Source: Proteles cristata cristata (taxonomy: Eukaryota; Chordata; Mammalia; Carnivora; Hyaenidae). Taken from it: a stretch of 64,000 bases of DNA. The notes beneath the pieces are model-generated. The model had not been told where the DNA came from. It ran no database searches and saw nothing but the letters and a program-made list of their open reading frames with translations. A program made the translations under genes and the position numbers. Below, one piece after another: positions 11,196 to 20,818 of the stretch (position 1 is the stretch's first letter; each line of letters opens with the position of its first letter). Where the stretch lies: contig JAESUZ010005169.1 of assembly GCA_017311185.1 (NCBI GenBank), forward strand, positions 1,043,001-1,107,000, read 5' to 3'.

Positions 11196-11426
11196 TTTAT
11201 TTTATTTTATTTTTAAATATTTTTATTTATTTCTAGGAGAGAGAGAGAGAGACAGCGTGAGCAGGGGAGGGTCAGAGAGAGAGGGAGATACAGACTCTGA
11301 AATAGGCTCCAGACTCTGAGCTGGCAGTCAGCACAAAGTCCGACGCGGGGCTCGAACCCACGAACTGCGAGATCATGACCTAAGTGAAAGTCGGACGCTT
11401 AACCGACTAAGCCACCCAGGCGCCCC
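11196..11426 (-). mobile_element. Young Can-SINE with perfect 15-bp TSD
   Basis: Reads as the reverse complement of the SINE: the poly-T end first, then a GA-rich block, cagtcagcacaaagtccgac, gcggggctcgaacccacgaa (B-box region), and the terminal gccacccaggcgcccc. The repeats tcaagtgtattttat at 11181-11195 and 11427-11441 are identical, indicating a recent insertion. Confidence 0.96.
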
Positions 11427-11441
11427 TCAAGTGTATTTTAT

Positions 11442-13490
11442 ACTTGCAGAGCATATCAATTTACACTAGTGGCATTTTTACTATTTGGTAGCCACATGTG
11501 TCTCGTGCCTACTGTATTAGCTCAGGCCTCAGGGATAAATGTTTGTCCTTGAGTTGTCCTTCAATGTAGGTTTTGGATTCATGGAAATATAGAAGGCTGG
11601 TGTATTTGACACTTGGATACAACCTGAGTATTTATCATTGAAAGAATGGTGAAGTAAAATATTGTACAACATTCCTTAGGGGGATATTATGGGTGTGAAA
11701 ATTGTTTACAAAGAAGACAAAGTAAACTGATGGAGGATGACCAACAATCACATTTGTCCTGGGACTGAAAAGTTTCTTGAGATGTGAGATCTTCATTGCT
11801 AATAATCTAATGGGAGCCCTAACTTGATGGGGAAAATTCTAAATATAGTAGAAGTTTCATACGTATGTAAATAATATATACAGTGCATATATGTATATAT
11901 ACATAGATATGTAAACTTTACTTATGTATTATGTATATTATAAAGAGAATGCAACACTATTCATTAAAAAGCATCTTAGAAAAAAACCTGTAGATAATCA
12001 TTTCTTAAAATTCAAGCTGAGGTATAAGAAAACTGAACTTTGTAGAACAGGCATAGAACTGAAGGGAATTTGGGGGTGTCTCGGTTTTTTCATTGTAAAA
12101 TTACAAATGGGACCAGATGATCTCTAATATTCCTTCTAGTTCTAAAATTATAAAATAAATAACCCCAAAATTACTGTGAAAAACTCTAGAAGTGATTTCA
12201 ATACTTATAAAAATGTTCATGGAAGATGTGGGAAGTAAATATTACTTTGAAAGATAGGAGAATTTGGTCTGGGCGAATAGAAGACAAGAAGGTAATCCCA
12301 AGCAAATGAGTAGTAGTTAATTCAAATCACATTAACAAAAACAATTGAACTAACATCCTTATAGGGAACACTTAAGGCAAGGAAATTTATGTGATTTTCT
12401 TTTTTAATTTTATTGATCACCCTTAAAGTATTCCTCACTGTATTAATAACTGAGCACTTTTCATTTGCCAAAAACATTATAAACAGAAGTTATGAGTTTA
12501 AGAGAAATGATCACTTTTATTAAAGTATGCTAGTGTTCTACATTGTATATTATTTAACACTTTTATCTGATAAAACTCTAAGTAATAAAAAGCTTGCAAT
12601 GCTGGTGGGGATGTGCAGAGGGGAAACTTGCCTTTCATCATATCCATTGTAAAAGGCTAATTCTTCTAGTATACCATTATCTGATTAGAACCCATGTTTG
12701 CTTCTAAAAAAGGGTCATTGAGACTCATAATCAGAACAAAAGATTCACTGATACATGGACGTCACTCTTACTGATTCTATGAATTAATGGTGCTCAGTTA
12801 CCTCTATGGAAAGGCAAAAATTAAGTAAAATAAAATAATAATAATAAGTCCAGAGAGAGACTTGATCATATAGGTAGGCCCTGAAATCTGAAATCATTTA
12901 GGTGGATCATTTAAGGGATTCCAGTGGAGGATGAAGAGCAGAATGATGAGCAATGTCCCAGATCAGCAATGAGTTGGAAATGTGCGATAATGCAAAGACT
13001 GGCTTCTCTACAAAGTTAGAAATGGAGAGTAGGACCAATTTGAGGAATGTCACAACAATCTGAATCGTTTGGAATTTATCTTTTAGGTAAACAGAAAAAC
13101 ATATATGAAGTGACATGTAGAAAGTAGCATTTACCCTGAGGCTAGTTTAATGCTTTGCTTATTTCTCAAAGCAGAAACATTCTTCTCTTCATTATCCATT
13201 AAACTTTCAGGAAAAGGTATGCTTATAAAATCAGCCCCTTTGGCCATCATTTTATCCTTGGATGAGAACTTTATATTCAATAAATGCCTCAGTTTTGGAA
13301 TAAAATGTCTCCATAGACAGGAAGTTTTCACTTCATTTATTTTTCTTACAATATTTTGGCCAACTTGAGAAGTTAAAAGCATCAGGGTATATTTTCAAAT
13401 ACAACATTAAACAATGTATTCTTGACCTTGCAAAGCATAATTGATAACAGGCAACACATACCTAAGTCATATTCATTTACCAAAAAAGTA
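11442..13490. other. AT-rich intergenic DNA with one ancient SINE piece
   Basis: At about 12060-12155 a block (ttttttcattgtaaaattac, gggaccagatgatctctaat, attccttctagttctaaaat) resembles the tail of MIR3-like mammalian SINEs. Nothing else is recognisable. Open frames around 12907-13382 occur on both strands and look like chance. Confidence 0.45.
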
Positions 13491-13551
13491 AATGACTTGA
13501 ACCAAGATCAAGAGTTGGACTCTTAACCCACTGACCTGCCCAGACACCCAT
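13491..13551 (-). mobile_element. Old Can-SINE head fragment
   Basis: The text atgacttgaaccaagatcaa, gagttggactcttaacccac, tgacctgcccagacaccca is the reverse complement of a SINE head. It adjoins another minus-strand SINE. Confidence 0.75.
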
Positions 13552-13565
13552 AAATGTCCAGATTT

Positions 13566-13758
13566 TTAAAAATGTTTTATTTATTTCTGAGAGAGAGAGA
13601 CAGGGCACAAGCAGGGGAGGGACAGAGACAGAGGGGAAGACACAGAATCTGAAGCAGGCTCCAGGCTCTGAGCTGTCAGCAGAGAGCCCAGTGCCTGGCT
13701 CGAATTCACTGATCGCCAAAGTCAGATGCTTAACTGACAGAGCCACCCAGGCACCCCC
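13566..13758 (-). mobile_element. Can-SINE beside an older SINE fragment
   Basis: Reverse-complement SINE order: A/T-rich tail, gagagagagacagggcacaa, ctccaggctctgagctgtca, cctggctcgaattcactgat, ending gccacccaggcacccc. The flanks aaatgtccagattttta (13552) and aagtgttcatattttta (13760) agree at 14 of 17 positions and may be an aged target-site duplication. Confidence 0.88.
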
Positions 13759-13776
13759 GAAGTGTTCATATTTTTA

Positions 13777-14614
13777 AACAGTAATAGGACATGGATGACT
13801 GAATTGGACTTACATATAATAATGACAACTTTGTCCTTAATCTGCAGAAAGAAGCAATAGAAATTTTATTATTTGCTTATCCTGCTACTTATTGGACTAG
13901 CTTGAAAAGTAGCTTACAAAGAAATCTTTGGGATGCCTACCCAACATTCACATTGTTTCTTTGCAAACTACCCAATTCAACCCATAAAATAGAATCCTGT
14001 TGCATTATGGACAATATGACTGTCATTTTTTGGCCATATCTGATTAGACTGGACAAGGACACCTGACATAGGAAAAGCTAACCCATTAGACAGGCTGAGT
14101 CAGTCAGATTCTCTATTCTAGGAATTTCTATTGAGCCTGAGAAACATATCAGTTAGCTATTGCAAGAAACTCATGAGAATAGTAGAGTTGAGAATGGAAT
14201 AGTCATGCTTGGGTTATGGTGATGTGTAAGAGAAAATTGTCTACAGGAACAAAGAATAAAAACAAAAGTGACTGAGGAGACATGTTTGTACAAAGCCATA
14301 TTTCTGCTTCTCAAAATGTCCCCTGGCCTTTAAGACATTGTTAGCTCAAACATAGAAAGAAAGAGTAGTTAAGTCTGCAGTCAGTAAAGAAAGAAAGTCT
14401 GGTGCTGAATACTGTTTACATAGTGTTGTTATTACCTGTGACCATTAAATGTTATTAATGAACTTAAGCAGGCTGTGGAAATAATGCTTCTCTAGTGTTT
14501 TTGTTTTTTTTTTTTTTTAATGAAGAATTTTCCACAAATATTTCTTTAGGATTGAATCTCTTGGTTCACAATACCATTCCTGCTAGATGACAAGGCCATC
14601 CTTACCAAAACAAA
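13777..14614. other. Intergenic DNA
   Basis: No gene or classifiable repeat seen. There is a T14 run near 14505. Confidence 0.5.
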
Positions 14615-14760
14615 AGATTTAAAGTATGTATATGTGTACCACCACAGTAGGACAAGAAAAGAACAAAAATTAACTCATAAGATTTACTCATAAGATTTAA
14701 AGTATGTACATTTTGTACCACCACAATAGGACAAGAAGAGAACAAAAATTTACTCATAAG
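14615..14760. repeat. Local tandem duplication, 78-bp period
   Basis: The block beginning agatttaaagtatgta at 14615 recurs at 14693. Both copies contain a 'GTACCACCACA-TAGGACAAGAA-AGAACAAAAATT' segment, with a few substitutions. At the junction the 13-mer actcataagattt is itself doubled (14673-14685, 14686-14698). Confidence 0.92.
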
Positions 14761-16339
14761 CAAACATGAACTCTACATTTGAAATACTTCTGTAGTGAAA
14801 AAAAAAATAGGTCTTGGCTTTCTATAGAAAGCAGTTGCTCTTAAGGAACTTTGGGGTTCAAAAATCCAGGTGTGTTGAGTTTCCTTCACATGGAGGTATA
14901 TGGTACCATCTGTTCGAGGACCAAAGAATTTCATCTCAAGCTATTTATTTTCCACTTAAGGATGAATGAGGGAGTGGTTTAAAAGTTTTCTGGGTAGTGT
15001 GATGACAGACTAGGTAGTGATTCTAGTTCTTTCTCCGCCTGTGTGTAGAGGTTGATTTTGATGAGCTTGCCAAAGGATATAGACACTTCTCCTCCTCCAA
15101 ACATCTGTGGGTGATCCATTCCCCCCCAAAATGACAGTATCTGTCTTCTTGCTAGCCGGCTGGAGAGCTAGTGTGCCAGACTCTCACAGCTGTGGGGGCA
15201 CAGCTGACAATCCATCTTCAAAATGCACCACATGCCAGTTGTTTGGATCAAGGTAGCTTGGAAAAGTCACGTCTTAGGAAGAAAACTTTATCTGTGAGAT
15301 TTTCTCATAAGAAGTACACTGCTGATTTTCCCTCAACTTCTGCACATATGGGGGGACATCAGAGTGTAAAATAATTATCTTGCCTTTGGGGATTCTTCCT
15401 ATCAGCTTTTAACAGCATAACTGAGTCACCTGGCTGAGAGCTTTGCTGAGCATTCTCTACCTTAAATAAAAGCTTCTTAATTTTCCAATGCATGTTGACA
15501 GATAGACCCTTTGAAAGTTATAGCTATCTTCCATAAAAATTTCCCCCATTTTTTCTTACCAGGAAGAATATTAATTAATAAATAGATGTTTACCTCAGCC
15601 AATGAATAGATGCTAGATATTCATTTAATTTATTAATTGCTATTTCAAATTCTGTAAGGTATTTTGAGGGAAATTCCATATACTAATATGTTTTAAATAT
15701 TAATGCAAAGATGATATACATTCATTTAGCAAAATGTGTCCTAAGGCATCCAACCAAGTAACAGGATATATATATATATATAAAACATATAATACATATA
15801 GTCATATAGTGTGTTTATATACAGGCATATTAAAGACACGTGTGTACTATGTAAATGTGTAAAAAAATACCATCTTATTAAGTAACATGACTCTAAGTTC
15901 CAGTTTTATGATTTATCTGAAGGTTTTACATAGATTTGCATGACACTATCTCTGTACCCCCTTTTTTTGGCATGAGTAAAAGGATGCAGAGGAGCAAAGA
16001 GCAGAACTCTGATGTGATTTCATGCCTTTAACTATGGCTGACTTCATAAGATTGACAAATTGGCATTTTCTTCAATTAGCCAGTTCTTTGAGGGAATTGA
16101 TGGATTATACCCAATGAAGGCCAATTAGTTCTCCACCCAGTAAATGATCCTCCTTAGAGTGTTTTTGCATTTACCTTATGAATATGGTTTCTCTGGTTCA
16201 CACCTTATACTATCTATAAACAGGTCACCAATATTTAGTGCACATTTATTAATAGCATAAAAAATGTATTAAGGCTTGTAATAAAATAAGCATTTTATAT
16301 TCTGATATAAGTTCTTTTTTAATTGAAATATTCATTATT
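14761..16339. other. Intergenic DNA
   Basis: No gene identified. The 15000-15480 stretch is less AT-rich than its surroundings but shows no supported exon or repeat. (TA)n sequence lies at 15767-15783. Confidence 0.5.
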
Positions 16340-16404
16340 TGTAAATTAGCATTGTTCCTGGCACACAGTAAGAGTTTAGCAAATGTTTTTGTTTTATTAA
16401 TTTT
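16340..16404 (+). mobile_element. L2/MIR 3' tail fragment
   Basis: The text gttcctggcacacagtaaga, gtttagcaaatg resembles the end of L2 or MIR elements. A young SINE inserted just downstream. Confidence 0.4.
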
Positions 16405-16630
16405 TTTTAAATTTTTTTTTAATGTTTTTTATTTTATTTCTAGGAGAGAGAGAGAGACAGCATGAGCAGGGGAGGGTCAGAGAGAGAGGGAGTCACAGAC
16501 TGAAACAGGCTCCAGGCTCTGAGCTGGCAGTCAGCACAGAGCCCGACGCGGGGCTCGAACCCAGGAACCGCGAGATCATGACCTGAGCGAAAGTCGGACG
16601 CTTAACCGACTAAGCCACCCAGGCGCCCCA
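16405..16630 (-). mobile_element. Young Can-SINE with perfect 15-bp TSD
   Basis: Near-consensus reverse-complement SINE ending gccacccaggcgcccc, with cggggctcgaacccaggaac (B-box region) and the diagnostic gagctggcagtcagcacaga. The flanking repeat tgttttattaatttt is identical at 16390-16404 and 16631-16645, so this is one of the youngest insertions in the window. Confidence 0.96.
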
Positions 16631-16645
16631 TGTTTTATTAATTTT

Positions 16646-17422
16646 ATGAGACACCACAATAGCCATATCAGAAAGGTCAAATCTAAATGATTTGCTTTCT
16701 CTATATTTGGGAAAATGCTGAGCAGAGGGACTGAGCAAGAGCTGAGTATGCTCCATACAGCGACCCATCAAATGGCACATAAGAACCTAAAAGATTCATG
16801 TTGGAGTGTAAATGAGGAAAAAGGCCAGATGCTGGAGGACAAATAGGCTAATTGTTGCTTTCCAGTCGATATGTCTTGATATCATTAGTTCAAGAGATAG
16901 AATAAAAAAGAGGCCATTCATAGTAGCTGATTTTAAAAAGTTGCAGTTATTATCCTCACCTAAACAGCAGTATTGCTTCAGTGGTCAAATCTTTAAAAAA
17001 TCAATGCCATGTTTTAATATATAAACTCTATTCGTTGCTAATTAAACAATTTTATTTATATTTTATGTTTTGGAGTTTTGACAAGATATCATTTGAAGAT
17101 TACACAGTTTAAAATATTTGAAAAGCACTAGTATAAAGACTGATATATTTGCAACACAATAACAATTACTGTAGTAGAAATATGTGTGCACAGGATGTGA
17201 CATTAAAGCAAGGTATAGGTATACTTCTTTGTGTAATTTAAATTTAAAAACATCTACCTCTGTTTTTACACAGGTCAAGATAATAAAATGTGAATTTAGA
17301 AAGATTATCATCTAAACATATATATATATAAAATATGTGGTATATGAATATTTTGATATTAAAGATCAATTGGAAGTGCGGGGCTACTTAGGTAGGTAGG
17401 ACTTTTCAGATAACTTTTCAGT
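16646..17422. other. AT-rich intergenic DNA
   Basis: No gene seen. A minus-strand 82-codon frame (17063-17311) is AT-rich and low complexity in composition. Confidence 0.5.
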
Positions 17423-17441
17423 TCTAGTTGATTTCTAGTTG
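17423..17441. repeat. Left 19-bp direct repeat flanking a templated insertion
   Basis: The sequence tctagttgatttctagttg is identical to 17555-17573. It overlaps the start of the 117-bp inverted-repeat arm by three bases (TTG). Confidence 0.97.
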
Positions 17442-17555
17442 TGATTTTTTTTCTTCCAAAGTTCTTTTCATTTGGTTAGATAATGAGTGCAGCCTTGCTC
17501 AATGGCATCTTCCAATTCTTTCTAAGTGTTTAAGTCTTATATTTAGTATATTTAT
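17439..17555. repeat. Inverted-repeat arm A, 117 bp, inferred insertion
   Basis: This segment is the exact reverse complement of 18649-18765 over all 117 bases by my reading. It starts ttgtgattttttttc and ends agtatatttat. It lies between two 19-bp direct repeats (17423-17441 and 17555-17573) like a target-site duplication, so arm A is the derived copy. The minus strand of A ends with an A8 run that is also present in B, so no added poly(A) tail is evident. Confidence 0.95.
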
Positions 17556-17573
17556 CTAGTTGATTTCTAGTTG
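17555..17573. repeat. Right 19-bp direct repeat flanking a templated insertion
   Basis: Identical to 17423-17441. The unit is internally repetitive (an 11-mer tctagttgatt and part of a second copy), so the pre-insertion site was probably a short tandem repeat. Confidence 0.97.
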
Positions 17574-18648
17574 ATTTCCTAAGGGCAACAAATATTTGTA
17601 TTTGTGGATTCATAATTATATCTCAATTCATACGTATTATTTCTTCTGTTCCTCAAAACCCTACAATATGTAGAATATTTATAATGAAATTAATTTTGGA
17701 TGAGTAAGTACACCTAAAGAAAATATACATTGCTTACCCGAGTTTACAGAGCAAGTTTCTTTCTAAAGACATCTCAAGAAGTCCTAAGGAGCTGGAATGG
17801 GGCAGCTGTTTCCCCAGGGACATCTTCCCTTCAGGAATGAAGAGTTCTGCTTTGCCCAACCTGCACTGGAAATGCCTGATTAATGTACTCTTTTTCCCTC
17901 TCCAGTCACTTTTCCAGATAACATCTGTCAAAAGCAGCCTTGGACAAAGCTCAGAAGGAAACAAGTGTATGCAAATCTTTTTCTTTGGAGAAGAGAGAGA
18001 GGGAGGGGATATGCATGGCTTGGGTATCTCCGTTCTCAGAATGATAACTCTATCTTGATTTTGAGCTCTCCTCAGAACAATGAAGGATAGGATCTAAAAG
18101 AAAGCTTTTCCCTCTTAGGCTGACCTACAAAAAGAGTCACTGCAGCTAACTCCCAGTGAAAGGAAAGTGTCCTTTTCCTTTTGACTGATAAGGAATTCAC
18201 AGTATTTTCAGAATAAGCGGTGATTCTTTATTGTCTTCGTTAAGCATATGATAAATGTGTGTAGAGCAATAAGAAGCGGTATAAACAGAAGAGACAGGGC
18301 CACAGGGACTTGCTTAAGAGAGGAATGGGCTGCCATTTGAGGAAGGGGGAAAATAGTTACAAAGGACCTTCTCTTCAGAAAATGATCCTGCTTTAGTTTG
18401 TTGATAAACTTGACTCTAAGAAAAGCTTTTCTAGCAGTTTATTTCTTGTAATCATCTTTGATGGAACAGCTGATCCACATAGTTACCTCAGGTATTATCT
18501 AAGTGGAGACTGAATTACTTTTATACTACTACCAAATGTAAAAAATAAAAGAAAAAATACAAGAACTTTATTTGCAACATCATTTTATTTCCTTATGCCT
18601 GTTTGGAATAGTAACTACTTATTTTAATCCTGTTTAAACTGCCTTTCC
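17574..18648. other. Spacer of the inverted repeat, no gene called
   Basis: The stretch 17740-18060 is more GC-rich and has open frames on both strands. A polypyrimidine-AG (tactctttttccctctccag, ending near 17905) looks like a splice acceptor, but no matching donor or recognisable protein follows. I call nothing. Confidence 0.45.
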
Positions 18649-18765
18649 ATAAATATACTAAATATAAGACTTAAACACTTAGAAAGAATTGGAAGATGCC
18701 ATTGAGCAAGGCTGCACTCATTATCTAACCAAATGAAAAGAACTTTGGAAGAAAAAAAATCACAA
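18649..18765. repeat. Inverted-repeat arm B, 117 bp, inferred source
   Basis: Exact reverse complement of 17439-17555. Unlike arm A it is not bounded by direct repeats (left flank gcctttcc, right flank atggcgag), so it is probably the original template. Confidence 0.95.
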
Positions 18766-20598
18766 ATGGCGAGACATTGAAGAATCTACTTGTTATCTTT
18801 TCCACTCCGGTGATTTTAGACTCCCCCAACAAATTGAAACACCATTTTCCAAACAATAATGTAATACATTTTTTGACATCACAAAAGAATGCTTTTAAGG
18901 TACAAAAAATGCATCTCCCTTATGTAATCAAAAACAAAAACCCTATAAATTATAATGCAATGAACAGTCCAATTCCTCTATTGAATGTATTTAAATGATA
19001 TGTGCTGATTAAGCTCTTAGTCATTTGTGTTAACTGTGTAGTGAAAGCTTTTTGAATCTGGTTTAACCCGTATGAAATGCCCTAGTGATAGGTCTCAAAT
19101 AAAAAGAGAGAGGGAAATTCATCCTAGGCTTTGCACCCCTATATATTTTAATAGATATTGCTGCATGTTTTTAATAGATTTATTTCTTACAGAGAATGCC
19201 AAATGGTTTCTTTTGAATGAACACCCCCCAAAAAATTTACACTTTAAAATGTAAAGCAATTCAACAATATAAGCAGTATTTTCCTGAAGATACATTTTCT
19301 GTTTCTTAATAACTGTTCATAGTAACTTCAGCTTTACATAGAAGTAGGCTTTGCCATAAGTCTTCACAGTATCTTTTTTCCTCCTTTTTCATGCTCTGCA
19401 TTGCTGAGATCATCTTAAGACTGTCTTGTGCATTCTTACATTAATAGGTTCTACTTCTTTAACATAGTGATTTGTAAGTTGATAGGGACATTTGCTAGAT
19501 TTTGCCATGAGATTTCTTTATACAGAGAGAAACCCAAAATAAAATAAAGAGAAGACCCCACAATATTATTAGCAGAAATGCACTTAATAACAGTACACTG
19601 CAACAGTCCATGAGGTGACCATTTTTGGGGCATCTTTAAATTAAGATTAAATTAAGAGAGCTGTCAACCAAAAATAATTAAAATAAAATAAAATAAAGAG
19701 GACTGCCCATAGATGGTGCATGCAGATTCTACTTGCCAACACTCTGGTTTAAGAAAAAGGAACCGAGGGAGAGCTATCATGTAGATTCAATTCCCATATG
19801 CAAAAAATGTAATTGTTTATGGGAAACAAAAATACAGCCAGCTCAATTGATCATAGTTTAATAAGTCTTTTGAAATAGAAAATTAAACAGGAGGCACCTT
19901 TCAATAATTGATGTATGCTCCCTAGTAAATTGGTAAAGTGACAATGAGATATACAATTAAAGCAGATATGTAGAAGGAAAAGCAGATGAGGACAATTTAG
20001 ACCACACTCATGGGCTCTGTGACTTGGGACAGATCATTTAATACCCTGGGTCCCATACTTGTGTTGTTTTGTAATATTATCTAACCATGAAGATTTCTTC
20101 GAATACTAATCCCACCCTTTCCTGGGAAGCCAAATGAAAACTGAAACCGTTCCTAGAGCTAAGCCTCCATCCCACTATATGAGTAGGAATTTCGGGTTGA
20201 GAATCTTAGTTCCAACGACATGGAATGATGGTGTTCTCCAAATCAAAAAACCATGCCATAACCTTTCTTTCTCTATGCTAGAAATATTTTGTCCATCTGT
20301 AGTTTTTCAGTCTACGGAATGTGCTGTAAGTCTATCTATTTCAACAATTTAAATGACTTTGAAGCAGGTAAAATCATTTCATTTCCCTTGCTTATTCATT
20401 CTTCTGTTCTAATAACTTTTCCTCTACATTGTTTCACCAGCTCCCCAATTCTTCCCAGTTTTGATACCTGAACTTACAGGTTAAATGTGGTACATATTTA
20501 AAAGAAATCCTGGTTTTAGAGGATACTAAAACAGGTCTGTTTTAAGTAGTAGCATTAAAAAGCTACTGTTCTTCTTTAGAAAAGGACTAATAGAACTA
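18766..20598. other. Intergenic DNA with a possible MIR
   Basis: A MIR-like core is visible at about 19990-20095 (gggctctgtgacttgggaca, gatcatttaataccctgggt). An (AAAAT)n run lies near 19675-19697. No gene seen. Confidence 0.45.
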
Positions 20599-20616
20599 AA
20601 ATACAGCATTTTTTTT
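20599..20616. repeat. TSD of the full-length L1 (3' side of element)
   Basis: aaatacagcatttttttt, identical to 27519-27536. The pre-insertion junction TTTT/AA fits the L1 endonuclease preference. Confidence 0.95.
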
Positions 20617-20818
20617 TTTACAAATAGTTTATTGTCAAATTAGTTTCCACATAACACCCAGTTATGCTCATCCCCACAAGTGTCCTCCTCCATACCCACC
20701 CCTCTTCCCCCCCACATCCACCAGTCCTCAGTTTTTGTCAGCATTCAAGAGTCTCTCATGGTTTGCCTCTCTCCCTTTCCCCACCATTTCCGCCCTCCTT
20801 CTCCCCCTTGGTCCTCTG

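Noticed and set aside
17837..18058. Possible exon after a polypyrimidine-AG at about 17905
   Set aside because: An acceptor-like tract alone is common. I found no convincing donor, partner exon or protein similarity.
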